This document shows, piece after piece, positions 26,377 to 34,506 of a stretch of 47,936 nucleotides of DNA. The stretch's first letter is position 1; every line of letters begins with the position of its first letter. The DNA comes from Kitasatospora sp. MAA19. Lineage in GTDB: Bacteria > Actinomycetota > Actinomycetes > Streptomycetales > Streptomycetaceae. The translations under genes were made by a program, and so were the position numbers. The DNA is taken from NCBI RefSeq assembly GCF_029894125.1, contig NZ_JARXYZ010000051.1:1-47936 (forward strand), read 5' to 3'. The notes under the pieces were generated by a model. The model saw only the letters and a program-made list of their open reading frames with translations, had not been told where the DNA came from and made no database searches.

Positions 26377-26952
26377 GTGGGAGTTTCGCTGGCCAAGGGT
26401 GGCAACGTCTCGCTGAGCAAGGAGGCGCCCGGTCTGAGCGCCGTGATCGTGGGTCTCGGCTGGGACGTGCGCACCACCACCGGGGCCGACTACGACCTGG
26501 ACGCCAGCGCGCTGCTGTGCAACGCGCTCGGCAAGGTGGTCTCGGACCAGCACTTCGTCTTCTTCAACAACCTGCACAGCCCCGAGGGCTCGGTCGAGCA
26601 CAGCGGCGACAACCTGACCGGTGGCGGCGACGGCGACGACGAGCAGATCAAGGTCGACCTGGCGCGGGTGCCGGCCGACGTGGCGAAGGTGGTCTTCCCG
26701 GTGTCGATCTACGACGCCGACGCCCGGCTGCAGAACTTCGGGCAGGTCCGCAACGCGTTCATCCGGGTCGTGAACCAGGCCAACGGCCAGGAGATCGCCC
26801 GCTACGACCTCAGCGAGGACGCGTCCACCGAGACCGCGATGGTCTTCGGCGAGCTGTACCGCAACGGCGCGGAGTGGAAGTTCCGCGCGATAGGGCAGGG
26901 CTACGCCTCCGGTCTGCGCGGTATCGCGACCGACTACGGCGTCAACGTCTGA
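26377..26952 (+). CDS. TerD-family protein
   Basis: 191 residues, standard TerD length. Landmarks are VSLAKGGNVSLSKEAPGLSA, GLGWDVRTTTGADYDLDASA (calcium-site Asp residues), GDNLTGGGDGDDEQIKVDL and RLQNFGQVRNAFIRVVN. TerD proteins bind calcium and are linked to tellurite resistance, phage and colicin resistance, and in Streptomyces to differentiation and stress; streptomycetes carry many paralogues. GTG 26377 has GAGGAGGG 4 nt upstream. It stands alone here, without other ter genes. Confidence 0.95.
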   Translation: MGVSLAKGGNVSLSKEAPGLSAVIVGLGWDVRTTTGADYDLDASALLCNALGKVVSDQHFVFFNNLHSPEGSVEHSGDNLTGGGDGDDEQIKVDLARVPADVAKVVFPVSIYDADARLQNFGQVRNAFIRVVNQANGQEIARYDLSEDASTETAMVFGELYRNGAEWKFRAIGQGYASGLRGIATDYGVNV

Positions 26953-27013
26953 TCCCTGCGGGTGATCTGACGGGGTTTCGGCGGATCGGCCGGACCGGCC
27001 CCGGGCGGGCGGC

Positions 27014-28267
27014 TCACGCGGGCCGCCCGTCCGGCGTCGGCCCGAGGGCGTGGCCGCCGAAACCCCCGCCGCCGGTGAGCTGTTGCCGCCACCAGGCGGT
27101 CATCGCCGGCTCGTCCATGGTCGACCAGTCGGGCGCCGCGGCGACCTGCGCCCGGCCGAGCCGTCGGCCCAGTTCCACCAGCTCCCGTCCGACCACGCCC
27201 CGCTCGTGGTCGTACCCGGCCAGCAGCGACGACCAGGACCCGCCCCCCGCCTGCCCTGCCCGCTCGAAGGCGTGCGCGTCCTGCAGTGCCTTCACCGCGC
27301 CGCTGGTGTTGTGCGGCCGGACGACGGTGGCCGCGTCCCCGCCGAGGAGCAGGCGCCCGGCCGTGCGGCGCGGGGTCTCCAGGTCGTAGACGGGCTGCAG
27401 GAAGGTCCGCTCGCGCGGGGTGATCGTGACCAGGGCGGCCCAGTACGGCGGCAGGTGCCGTTCGGCGAGCTGGCGCAGCTCGTCCACCTGGGCGTCGGTG
27501 AGGGTGCCCGCCGGGATGCTGGTCGGGCCGTCGAGGCGCAGCCAGGCGGGGGTGGGCGCGTAGAAGACCCAGTTCGCCTGGGTGCTGCCGGGGGTGAGAC
27601 CCGGGATGCGGTAGATCACGACCTGGCCGCCGGGGTAGCAGACGGTGGCGCACTCGTCCTCCGGCCAGGCCCCGGCGCCCCCGGGCAGCTCCGCCAGCAG
27701 CGCGGTGTCGTAGCTGCCGCGCCAGCACACGTACCCGGCGTACTCGGGCCGGGCCTCCGGGCAGACGGCCGCGCGGACCACCGAGCGGTAGCCGTCGGCG
27801 CCGATCACCAGGTCGTACGGTTCGCGGGTGCCGTCGGCGGCCGCGGTCCAGGCGCCGTCCCGGTCGTTGCCGACCGCGGTGACCGTGCTGCCCAGCCGGA
27901 ACTCGACCCGGTCGGGCGTCCGTTCGCGCAGGGCCTGCCAGAGCACGGCCCAGTGGTGGGAGTGGAACGGCATCGGCTGGTTCCAGAGCACCCGCCCGCG
28001 CCCGCCCGGCCCGTCGTCGGACGGGTCCCGGGTGACCCAGCGGCGGACGGTGAGGCGGTGGCGGCGGACGCCCTCGGCGAGGTGGCCGGCGCGGACCAGT
28101 TCGGCGAAGCGGTCGTCGTGGATGCAGATCCCGACGCCGCGGTCCTCCAGGCGGCCGGGGCTGCGTTCCAGGACCACGATCCGGTCCGCCCCCAGCCGGG
28201 CGGCGGCCCCGGCGAAGGCGCTTCCGGCGATGCTGCCGCCGATCACGGCTATCGAGCCACCCCGCAC
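27014..28267 (-). CDS. FAD-dependent monooxygenase (PHBH/UbiH-like)
   Basis: 417 residues from GTG 28267, which has GGGAGGGG 6 nt upstream; longer in-frame starts have no ribosome binding site. FAD motif SIAVIGGSIAGSAFAGAAAR at the N-terminus, the internal DLVIGADGYRSVVR (DG motif) and the C-terminal GRLLLGGDAATVVRPHNTSG (GD motif) identify a class A flavoprotein monooxygenase that hydroxylates small, often aromatic, substrates with NAD(P)H. It is convergent with terD and divergent from the FadH-like reductase; shared control from the operator at 28399 is possible. Confidence 0.9.
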   Translation of the reverse strand: MRGGSIAVIGGSIAGSAFAGAAARLGADRIVVLERSPGRLEDRGVGICIHDDRFAELVRAGHLAEGVRRHRLTVRRWVTRDPSDDGPGGRGRVLWNQPMPFHSHHWAVLWQALRERTPDRVEFRLGSTVTAVGNDRDGAWTAAADGTREPYDLVIGADGYRSVVRAAVCPEARPEYAGYVCWRGSYDTALLAELPGGAGAWPEDECATVCYPGGQVVIYRIPGLTPGSTQANWVFYAPTPAWLRLDGPTSIPAGTLTDAQVDELRQLAERHLPPYWAALVTITPRERTFLQPVYDLETPRRTAGRLLLGGDAATVVRPHNTSGAVKALQDAHAFERAGQAGGGSWSSLLAGYDHERGVVGRELVELGRRLGRAQVAAAPDWSTMDEPAMTAWWRQQLTGGGGFGGHALGPTPDGRPA

Positions 28268-28398
28268 GGCCGTCCCCTCCCAGATGCCCATGATGTCAAT
28301 GCGACAATACGCGGATCCTTGGGCAGAGTTGGCGTGAATCGGGGAGCCGGGGCGGCACCCCGTCGTCATCCCCGCCGCCGCCCCTGCCGGCACTCTTT

Positions 28399-28436
28399 TG
28401 CAACTAGTTGCACATCCCACCGGCGTCCCCTACTGT
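28399..28436 (+). promoter_or_regulatory. Promoter with overlapping 14-bp palindromic operator
   Basis: TGCAACTAGTTGCA (28399-28412) is a perfect palindrome. It overlaps a -35-like TTGCAC (28408-28413), which is 17 bp from a -10-like TACTGT (28431-28436), 39 bp before the FadH-like start. A dimeric repressor (PadR from 30621, or a MarR type) bound here would occlude RNA polymerase and could also affect the divergent monooxygenase. Confidence 0.6.
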
Positions 28437-28474
28437 GCGGTAACACCGACCCCGCCGCCCCCCAGGAGACATCG

Positions 28475-30541
28475 ATGAGCACGTCGATCAGCACGTCGAT
28501 GAGCACCGCCCCCGGCAGCAGCCGCTACCCGCACCTGCTCAGCCCGCTCGACCTCGGCTTCACCACCCTGCCCAACCGCGTGATCATGGGCTCGATGCAC
28601 GTCGGCCTGGAGGAGGCCCCCGGCGGCTACCGGCGGATGGCCGCCTTCTACGCCGAGCGCGCCCGCGGCGGCGTCGGCCTGATCGTCACCGGCGGCATCG
28701 CCCCCAACGAGGCCGGGCGCCCCTGGGAGGGCGGCGCGATGCTCACCACCGAGGCCGAGGCGGACCGCCACCGCGTCGTCACCGACGCCGTGCACGCCGC
28801 CGGCGGCCGGATCGCCCTGCAGATCCTGCACTTCGGCCGCTACGCCTACCACCGCGACCTGGTCGCCCCCAGCGCCCTCCAGGCCCCGATCAGCCCCTTC
28901 GCCCCCCACGAGCTCACCGCCGCACAGGTCGAGCAGACCATCGAGGACTTCGCCCGCTGCGCCGAACTCGCCCGCCGCGCCGGGTACGACGGCGTCGAGA
29001 TCATGGGCTCCGAGGGCTACCTGATCAACGAGTTCATCGTCGCCGCCACCAACCGGCGCGAGGACGAGTGGGGCGGCCCGTACGAGCGGCGGATGCGCTT
29101 CCCGGTGGAGATCGTCCGCCGGGTCCGCGAACGGGTCGGCGAGGACTTCATCATCGTCTACCGCCTCTCCATGCTCGACCTGGTGCCCGGCGGCTCCACC
29201 CTCGACGAGGTCGTCCGGCTCGCCCAGGCCGTCGAGGCCGCCGGGGCGACCATCATCAACACCGGCATCGGCTGGCACGAGGCCCGCATCCCCACCATCG
29301 CCACCTCCGTGCCGCGCGGCGCGTTCGCCTGGGTGACCAGGAAGGTGATGGGCAAGGTCGGCATCCCGCTGGTCACCACCAACCGCATCAACACCCCCGA
29401 GATCGCCGAGCAGTTGCTCGCCGAAGGCTGCGCCGACCTGGTCTCGCTGGCCCGCCCGCTGCTCGCCGACGCCGACTTCGTCGCCAAGGCGGAAGGCGGC
29501 CGCGCCGACGCCATCAACACCTGCATCGGCTGCAACCAGGCCTGCCTCGACCACACCTTCAGCGGCCTGATCACCTCCTGCCTGGTCAACCCGCGCGCCT
29601 GCCACGAGACCGAACTCGTGCTCGCGCCCACGCGGTCACGCAAGCGGATCGGCGTCGTCGGGGCCGGACCGGCCGGGCTCGCGTTCGCCGTCTCCACCGC
29701 CGAACGCGGCCACGACGTCACGCTGTTCGACGCCGCCGAGGCCGTCGGCGGGCAGCTGGACATCGCCCGGCGCATCCCCGGCAAGGAGGAGTTCGACGAG
29801 ACGCTGCGCTACTACCGCACCCGGCTCGCCGAGTTGGCCGTCACGCTGCGCCTCGGTGCGGCCGCCACCGCCGAGCAGCTCGCCGCCGAGGGCTTCGACG
29901 AACTCGTCCTCGCCACCGGCGTCACCCCGCGAACTCCCGCCGACATCCCGGGAGTCGACCACCCCAGCGTGCTCGGCTACCTCGACGTGCTGCGCGACGG
30001 CGCACCCGTCGGCGAACGGGTCGCCATCCTCGGGGCGGGCGGCATCGGCTTCGACGTCGCCGAGTTCCTCACCGACCGGGGCGACGCCGCGAGCCTCAAC
30101 CCGCCCGTGTTCCAGGCCAAGTGGGGCATCGACCCGGACTACCGCGAGCGCGGCGGACTGCGCCGCCCCGAACGGCCCGCACCGCCGCGCACGGTCCACC
30201 TGCTCCAGCGCAAGACCGGCAAGGTCGGCGCCGGGCTCGGCAAGACCACCGGGTGGATCCACCGCACCGAGCTCAAGCACCGCGGCGTCACCATGGTCGC
30301 CGGCGCCACGTACGACCTGATCGACGACGCCGGGCTGCACTTCACCGTGGACGGCGAACGCCAGCTGCTGCCCGTCGACACCGTGGTGCTCTGCACCGGC
30401 CAGGAGCCGCGCCGCGACCTGTACGACGCGCTGCGCGAGCGCGGCCTGGAGGTCCACCTCATCGGCGGCGCCGACGTCGCCGCCGAACTCGACGCCAAGC
30501 GGGCCATCAAGCAGGGCACCGAACTGGCCGCGACGCTCTGA
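28475..30541 (+). CDS. 2,4-dienoyl-CoA reductase (FadH)-like NADH:flavin oxidoreductase
   Basis: 688 residues, as in FadH. N-terminal OYE TIM barrel (residues ~15-360: LLSPLDLGFTTLPNRVIMGS; GYDGVEIMGSEGYLINEF), a 4Fe-4S site C-x2-C-x3-C-x11-C (CIGCNQACLDHTFSGLITSC), then FAD (RIGVVGAGPAGLAFAVST) and NADPH (VAILGAGGIGFDVAEFL) domains. FadH reduces 2,4-dienoyl-CoA in degradation of unsaturated fatty acids; related enzymes act on other enoates or amines, so the substrate is not certain. ATG 28475 has AGGAGA 5 nt upstream. A repeat of MSTSIS at the N-terminus is an extension beyond the conserved start. Confidence 0.93.
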   Translation: MSTSISTSMSTAPGSSRYPHLLSPLDLGFTTLPNRVIMGSMHVGLEEAPGGYRRMAAFYAERARGGVGLIVTGGIAPNEAGRPWEGGAMLTTEAEADRHRVVTDAVHAAGGRIALQILHFGRYAYHRDLVAPSALQAPISPFAPHELTAAQVEQTIEDFARCAELARRAGYDGVEIMGSEGYLINEFIVAATNRREDEWGGPYERRMRFPVEIVRRVRERVGEDFIIVYRLSMLDLVPGGSTLDEVVRLAQAVEAAGATIINTGIGWHEARIPTIATSVPRGAFAWVTRKVMGKVGIPLVTTNRINTPEIAEQLLAEGCADLVSLARPLLADADFVAKAEGGRADAINTCIGCNQACLDHTFSGLITSCLVNPRACHETELVLAPTRSRKRIGVVGAGPAGLAFAVSTAERGHDVTLFDAAEAVGGQLDIARRIPGKEEFDETLRYYRTRLAELAVTLRLGAAATAEQLAAEGFDELVLATGVTPRTPADIPGVDHPSVLGYLDVLRDGAPVGERVAILGAGGIGFDVAEFLTDRGDAASLNPPVFQAKWGIDPDYRERGGLRRPERPAPPRTVHLLQRKTGKVGAGLGKTTGWIHRTELKHRGVTMVAGATYDLIDDAGLHFTVDGERQLLPVDTVVLCTGQEPRRDLYDALRERGLEVHLIGGADVAAELDAKRAIKQGTELAATL

Positions 30542-30570
30542 CCCGACCGGCGACGGGATCCCGGCCTGCC

Positions 30571-30613
30571 CCGACGGACCCTAAGGCCGACCTACTCCGA
30601 CGGACCCTAGGAT
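30571..30613 (+). promoter_or_regulatory. Leaderless padR promoter with 15-bp direct repeats
   Basis: CCGACGGACCCTA(A/-)GG occurs at 30571 and again at 30597, 26 bp apart. TAGGAT (30608-30613) is a good -10 exactly 7 nt before the ATG at 30621, the arrangement of a leaderless transcript. The second repeat overlaps the -10, so the pair may be an autoregulatory site. Confidence 0.5.
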
Positions 30614-30620
30614 CGACGGC

Positions 30621-31160
30621 ATGTCGCTGCCGCACGCCATCCTCACCGCCCTGCTGGAGAAGCCGTCCTCGGGGCTGGAGCTGACCCGGCGCTTCGACAA
30701 GTCGATCGGCTTCTTCTGGCCCGCCACCCACCAGCAGATCTACCGCGAACTGGGCCGGCTGGAGGCCTCCGGACACATCCGGGCCCTCCAGCCGTCCGGC
30801 CCCGTCCGCGGGCAGAAGAAGGAGTACGAGGTCCTGTCCGAGGGCCGCGCCGAACTGGCCCGCTGGACGGCCGAGGGCGACGCGCCCCGCGCGGTCCGGG
30901 AACCGCTGCTGCTGCGGCTGCGCGCCGCCGCCGTGGTCGGCACGGACGGCCTGGCGGCCGAGCTGCAGCGCCATCTGACGCTGCACCGCGCGCAGTTGGA
31001 CGACTACCTGGAGATCGAGCGGCACGACTTCCCGGTCGAGGCGGCGGACGGGGAGAACCGCCTCCAACACGCCGTGCTGCGGGCCGGCATCGGCCTGGAG
31101 GCCTTCTGGGTGCAGTGGCTCGCCGAGACCATCGAAGCGCTGCCGTCGGACCGGCCCTGA
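30621..31160 (+). CDS. PadR-family transcriptional regulator
   Basis: 179 residues. The PadR winged HTH covers residues ~5-80: HAILTALLEKPSSGLELTRR, FFWPATHQQIYRELGRLEAS, VRGQKKEYEVLSEGRAELAR. A Vir_C-like helical C-terminal domain follows (LLLRLRAAAVVG... RLQHAVLRAGIGLEAFWVQW). It lies 79 nt downstream of the FadH-like gene and may control it; PadR proteins usually respond to phenolics or drugs. Leaderless start from the -10 at 30608. Confidence 0.93.
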   Translation: MSLPHAILTALLEKPSSGLELTRRFDKSIGFFWPATHQQIYRELGRLEASGHIRALQPSGPVRGQKKEYEVLSEGRAELARWTAEGDAPRAVREPLLLRLRAAAVVGTDGLAAELQRHLTLHRAQLDDYLEIERHDFPVEAADGENRLQHAVLRAGIGLEAFWVQWLAETIEALPSDRP

Positions 31161-31264
31161 CCTGCGGGTTTCCCGCGCAATCCGGCTCCCCGCGCGCCCC
31201 GCCCCGGCCCCGGTGGGAGACTGGTGATCTGTCCCTGCCCGAACTCTCGACCGGGGGCCAATCC

Positions 31265-31996
31265 ATGCATCTCCCGAGGCCTCTTAGCGCCCTCACCGCC
31301 GCAGCCCTCCTCGCGGCGGTCACCTTCGGCCCGGCCCACCTCGCCACGGCCGTGGCGCCCACCCAGGACCTGCCCTCCACCGATCAGCTCACGTCGGCGC
31401 TGCTCACCGTCGACGACGTCGGGCCCGGCTTCACGGAGGTCCCCAGCACGGCCAGCCCCGGCCCCGAGGAGAACCCGACGCCGGCCAGTGGCTGCGACGC
31501 CCTCAGCGCCCTGATCACCATGCACACCGGCGAACCCGGCCCTTCGACCCCGCACGTCGAGGTCGCACTGGACGGTCAGGACGGCAACCCGATGGTAGCC
31601 GAGGCCCTCACGGCCGAGGACCCGGCCAAACTCACCACGGACGTCAACACCGCCACCGACGCCCTGAAGAACTGCCACACCATCACCTTCGACGCCGGCA
31701 CCGACGACACGGTGACCTTCACCGTCACCCCGATCACCCTCGGCGACCGCCAGGACGCCCCCGCCGTCCGCCTCGACGGCACCCTGGCCGGCGTCCAGCT
31801 CAACGCCTTCGTCGGCATCGAACGCTTCGGCACCGTCGGCCTGGCCTTCGCTTTCTATCAGCGCGACGGCGACTCCTCCCAACTCGCCTCCGTGCAGTAC
31901 CGCACCGCCGTCGCCAAGGTCGAGCACACCCTCGGCATCACCGCCGGCGCCACCACCCCACCCACCGCCCCCGCCACCAACGGCACCGCCGTCTGA
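31265..31996 (+). CDS. Secreted protein with a PknH-sensor-like fold
   Basis: 243 residues. A signal peptide (HLPRPLSALTAAALLAAVTF, cleavage near AVA-PT) is followed by a domain like the extracellular PknH/lipoprotein sensor family: STDQLTSALLTVDDVGPGFT, SGCDALSALI, AEDPAKLTTDVNTATDALKNC, and SSQLASVQYRTAVAKVEHT. Two Cys (SGC and KNC) could form the disulfide known in that fold. There is no kinase next to it. Ribosome binding site is weak. It ends in a Thr/Pro/Ala-rich tail. Ligand unknown. Confidence 0.8.
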   Translation: MHLPRPLSALTAAALLAAVTFGPAHLATAVAPTQDLPSTDQLTSALLTVDDVGPGFTEVPSTASPGPEENPTPASGCDALSALITMHTGEPGPSTPHVEVALDGQDGNPMVAEALTAEDPAKLTTDVNTATDALKNCHTITFDAGTDDTVTFTVTPITLGDRQDAPAVRLDGTLAGVQLNAFVGIERFGTVGLAFAFYQRDGDSSQLASVQYRTAVAKVEHTLGITAGATTPPTAPATNGTAV

Positions 31997-32188
31997 CCCG
32001 GCGCCATCCGCCACCGCGGCCCCGGAGCGGGCCACGGTGGTCTGGCGCGCCTGGAGCCGTACCGGACGGGGACAGTGCCGGTCCGCCCGCCCTTGACCTC
32101 AAGTCCGCTTGAGGAGCGAGGGTGGTCGGCGCAGGCGCTCAGGCCTCGACGCGCTGCCGGTCCCGCACGGGGGTCGGGGTCGGGGCGT

Positions 32189-32233
32189 TCCGGGTCGGTG
32201 CGCTCCGGGCCGGTGCGTTCCGGGTCGGGCGTG
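32189..32233. repeat. 15-bp imperfect tandem repeat upstream of the DUF4331 gene
   Basis: Three imperfect copies of GTTCCGGGTCGGTGC run from about 32189 to 32233. They directly precede the 30-bp palindrome. The gap 31997-32327 otherwise holds no gene I can support. Confidence 0.6.
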
Positions 32234-32242
32234 CGCGGGGTG

Positions 32243-32272
32243 GCGGCTGTCCGCTGATCAGCGGACAGCCGC
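32243..32272. promoter_or_regulatory. 30-bp perfect palindrome upstream of DUF4331
   Basis: Two 15-bp arms meet without a spacer: the left arm GCGGCTGTCCGCTGA (32243-32257) is the exact reverse complement of 32258-32272. The centre is TGATCA. It ends 55 bp before the DUF4331 ATG, where an operator would lie; a leaderless transcript would not include it. It could also be a cruciform or a terminator for the region upstream. Confidence 0.75.
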
Positions 32273-32327
32273 GCTCCGCACGGGTGTCGTCGGGACCGGC
32301 CCGGGCGGGCCCTGCTACGACAGTCCC

Positions 32328-33293
32328 ATGTCCCACCACCTCAGCGGCCCCAACCTCCGCTCCCCCCGAGGCGACGCGCGGCTCGACCTGACCGACCTGT
32401 TCGCCTTTCCGGCCGCCGACGCGTCCGGGCGGACCGTCCTGATCATGAACGTGAACCCCTACGCCCCCACCCGGGCGGCCGAGTTCCACCCGCAGGCCGT
32501 CTACCGGATCAACATCGACAGCGACGGCGACCACCGCGCCGACGTCGCCTACTCCTTCACCTTCTCCGCCCCCAGCACCGGCGGACAGAGCGTCACCGTC
32601 CACCGCGCGACCGGCACCGCCGCCCAGCGGCACGAACCCGCCGGCGACGTCCTCTTCTCCGCCGTCCCGGTCGCCTTCGGTGACGCGCCCGACGTCGTCG
32701 AGACGGACGGCTACAAGCTCTCGGTCGGACTGCGCAGCGACCCCTTCTTCGCCGACCTCGAAGGGATCGTCAACGACTTCACCTGGACCGGCAAGGACGC
32801 GATGGCCGAGGCGAACATCTTCGGCATCGCCCTCGAAGTCCCCGACGCCGACCTCGGCCCCGACCCGACGATCGGCGTCTGGGGCCGGGTCAGCGTCCGC
32901 GAGGGCGGCCGGCTCCTCTCCGTCGACCGTGGCGCGCACCCCTCCCTCACCGCCTACTTCAACAAGGAGGAGGTGAAGGACGCGTACAACGCCGGCGAGC
33001 CGGCCGACGACTGGGACACCTACCGCGAGGCCTGGACGGCCGTCCTCCAGCACGCCGGGGACTACACCACCGAGGCCGCCACCGAGACCCTCAAGCTCGT
33101 CCTGCCCGACATCCTCCGCTACGACCGCTCCCGCCCCGCCGCCTACCCCAACGGCCGCACCCTCGTCGACGACGTGACCTCGGCCCGCCTCACCATGGTC
33201 TCCGGCGGCAAGATCACCAGTGACCACATCCCCCCGCACACCGACCTGCTCCCCACCTTCCCCCACCTCGGCCATCCGCACCCCGTCAAGTAG
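32328..33293 (+). CDS. DUF4331 domain protein
   Basis: 321 residues. It starts SHHLSGPNLRSPRGDARLDL and TDLFAFPAADASGRTVLIMN, the standard N-terminus of DUF4331 proteins, with later blocks AVYRINIDSDGDHRADVAYS, LEGIVNDFTWTGKDAMAEAN and IGVWGRVSVREGGRL. No signal peptide. DUF4331 proteins are beta-rich and of unknown function; related ones are found in cell envelopes. There is no Shine-Dalgarno; TACGAC lies 6 nt before the ATG, so it may be leaderless. A strong terminator follows. Confidence 0.92.
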   Translation: MSHHLSGPNLRSPRGDARLDLTDLFAFPAADASGRTVLIMNVNPYAPTRAAEFHPQAVYRINIDSDGDHRADVAYSFTFSAPSTGGQSVTVHRATGTAAQRHEPAGDVLFSAVPVAFGDAPDVVETDGYKLSVGLRSDPFFADLEGIVNDFTWTGKDAMAEANIFGIALEVPDADLGPDPTIGVWGRVSVREGGRLLSVDRGAHPSLTAYFNKEEVKDAYNAGEPADDWDTYREAWTAVLQHAGDYTTEAATETLKLVLPDILRYDRSRPAAYPNGRTLVDDVTSARLTMVSGGKITSDHIPPHTDLLPTFPHLGHPHPVK

Positions 33294-33315
33294 CGGGTCA
33301 AGTAGCCGGACGACA

Positions 33316-33347
33316 AAGCGGCGGTCAAGAATCCTTGACCGCCGCTT
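33316..33347 (+). terminator. Perfect 14-bp stem terminator after DUF4331
   Basis: AAGCGGCGGTCAAG (33316-33329) is perfectly complementary to CTTGACCGCCGCTT (33334-33347) with a 4-nt loop, 22 nt after the stop codon. The symmetric AA/TT ends suit termination in both directions. Confidence 0.88.
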
Positions 33348-33360
33348 CGCCCTTCTCGTC

Positions 33361-33375
33361 CTGACTATGTGTCAG
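33361..33375 (+). promoter_or_regulatory. Inverted repeat over the XRE gene promoter
   Basis: CTGAC-TATGT-GTCAG (33361-33375) carries a -10-like TATGTG in its loop, 35 bp before the GTG of the XRE gene. An autoregulatory site of the HTH protein is the simple reading. Confidence 0.4.
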
Positions 33376-33409
33376 GCTGTGCGACCCCACGGGTCGATGA
33401 GGAGATTCG

Positions 33410-33649
33410 GTGAACCACGCACGCCCGCTGATCGAGGACTTCCCCGCGCACCCGGACGGCGACCCGGCCGCGGCCCTCGCCCGCGCCGTCCACCAGCGCC
33501 GCACCGCCCTCGGCCTCTCCACCGCCGACCTCGCCAAGCGCGCCGACCTCACCGAGGCCCAGATCCGCACCATCGAAGCCGGCCACGCTGCCCCCACCCT
33601 CCCCCTCCTCACCGCCCTCTCCCGGGCGCTGGAGGCGGAGGCGTTTTGA
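33410..33649 (+). CDS. Small XRE-family HTH protein
   Basis: 79 residues, essentially one Cro/C1-type HTH: ARAVHQRRTALGLSTADLAK, RADLTEAQIRTIEAGHAAPT, LPLLTALSRALEAEAF. GTG 33410 is preceded by GAGGAGA at a suitable distance. It acts as a DNA-binding dimer; target unknown. A degraded second copy of its C-terminal part lies at about 34345-34431, so the gene was probably once duplicated here. Confidence 0.9.
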   Translation: MNHARPLIEDFPAHPDGDPAAALARAVHQRRTALGLSTADLAKRADLTEAQIRTIEAGHAAPTLPLLTALSRALEAEAF

Positions 33650-33702
33650 GGTCGTCCCGATGACGAGAGTCGGAACGGACTGAATCGATCGACCGGACGC
33701 CG

Positions 33703-34044
33703 TCAGGAGAACAGCCTCCACGGCCAGCGCCTGCGCCGTTCGGTACTCGCCGACGACTCGTCGAGTTCCGGATAGGCGCCGTCGGGTCTGTTGTGTCCGA
33801 TGTCGAGGTCCTCGCCTGCCCGGTCGGAGACCCACCCCGGCCCGTAGTTGGACCAGACCGAGATTCCGTCATCCGTCACCTGGACGACAAAAGGGATCTC
33901 GGTACCGGCCGGGGCCTCGCAGTTCACGACGACCGCTTCGCCCGGCTCCATCCAGAAGTCGCTCCCCTCGGGCTCGAGCATGAGCTCAACCCGTTGATCA
34001 ATACGGTTCTCGATCTCGACCTTGAATATCGCCTTCGATTCCAT
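33703..34044 (-). CDS. Hypothetical acidic protein
   Basis: 113 residues: SKAIFKVEIENRIDQRVELM, EPGEAVVVNCEAPAGTEIPF, VVQVTDDGISVWSNYGPGWV, and a basic C-terminus (ERRRRWPWRLF). Beta-rich, without signal peptide. Its base composition is visibly less GC-rich than its neighbours, which with the decayed surroundings suggests acquired DNA. No ribosome binding site; CATAAT lies 6 nt before the ATG, so it may be leaderless. The general look (small, acidic, solitary) is that of an immunity-type protein, but this is only an impression. Confidence 0.7.
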   Translation of the reverse strand: MESKAIFKVEIENRIDQRVELMLEPEGSDFWMEPGEAVVVNCEAPAGTEIPFVVQVTDDGISVWSNYGPGWVSDRAGEDLDIGHNRPDGAYPELDESSASTERRRRWPWRLFS

Positions 34045-34096
34045 TGGAACATTATGACGCGGCCGTCATCGAAGCACCCGGAGGGAGTGTCAATAA

Positions 34097-34131
34097 CTTG
34101 GGCCACCCGCCGTTTGTCGGGGTGGCCCAAG
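34097..34131 (-). terminator. 12-bp stem hairpin, probably a leftward terminator
   Basis: CTTGGGCCACCC (34097-34108) pairs perfectly with GGGTGGCCCAAG (34120-34131). Read leftward it is followed by TTATT, and it lies directly after an in-frame stop (34139-34137) of a short leftward ORF remnant, so it probably terminated a now-decayed gene. Confidence 0.7.
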
Positions 34132-34136
34132 GTCGA

Positions 34137-34265
34137 TCAGCTACTTCCGATCAATAGCGGCGTTACCTTCTGCGCCACTTCCTGAGGACATAACGCGTTG
34201 CCGCTTGGCCGGGCGGTCAACTCACCGGCCTGAAGATGAGCGGCAGCGGTGTCCGGCCTGCCCAC
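34137..34265 (-). pseudogene. Possible C-terminal remnant of a lost gene
   Basis: Leftward codons ending in TGA at 34139-34137 read ...NALCPQEVAQKVTPLLIGSS, a natural-looking C-terminus immediately before the hairpin terminator. The frame is blocked upstream near 34270. Nothing further can be assigned. Treated as a remnant, low confidence. Confidence 0.25.
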
Positions 34266-34344
34266 CGGGCGCCGCTACCTCGGCCCGGGCCGAGATAGCG
34301 CATCCAGATGAATGGATCCGCGTGGTCGGAACCCTGCCCTGCAG

Positions 34345-34431
34345 CTCGCGGGTGTCGACCCGGCGGCCACGCCACCCCGACCCTCCCCCCTCCTCGCCAC
34401 GTTCTCCCGGGCACTGGAGGCCACCGCCTAG
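34345..34431 (+). pseudogene. Decayed copy of an XRE HTH gene C-terminus
   Basis: The sequence encodes GHATPTLP and then, after one extra C, LLATFSRALEATA and a TAG at 34429-34431. This parallels GHAAPTLPLLTALSRALEAEA of the intact XRE gene at 33410. The single-base insertion and loss of the upstream HTH half show it is a dead duplicate or a relic of a paralogue. The surrounding 34270-34506 shows no other convincing gene. Confidence 0.6.
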
Positions 34432-34506
34432 GCGCAGACGGTCCGGCGCCATGTCGTCGAGTTCCTGCGGATCTCCAGGACGAATGGATTCCGTATCTGC
34501 TGTTGA

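Noticed and set aside
27050..28474. In-frame upstream extension of the FadH-like ORF
   Set aside because: It is antisense to the FAD monooxygenase; AGGAGA and the conserved N-terminus place the start at 28475.
34137..34230. tRNA gene next to the 34097 hairpin
   Set aside because: No acceptor stem, TTCGA loop or anticodon arm could be built on either strand.
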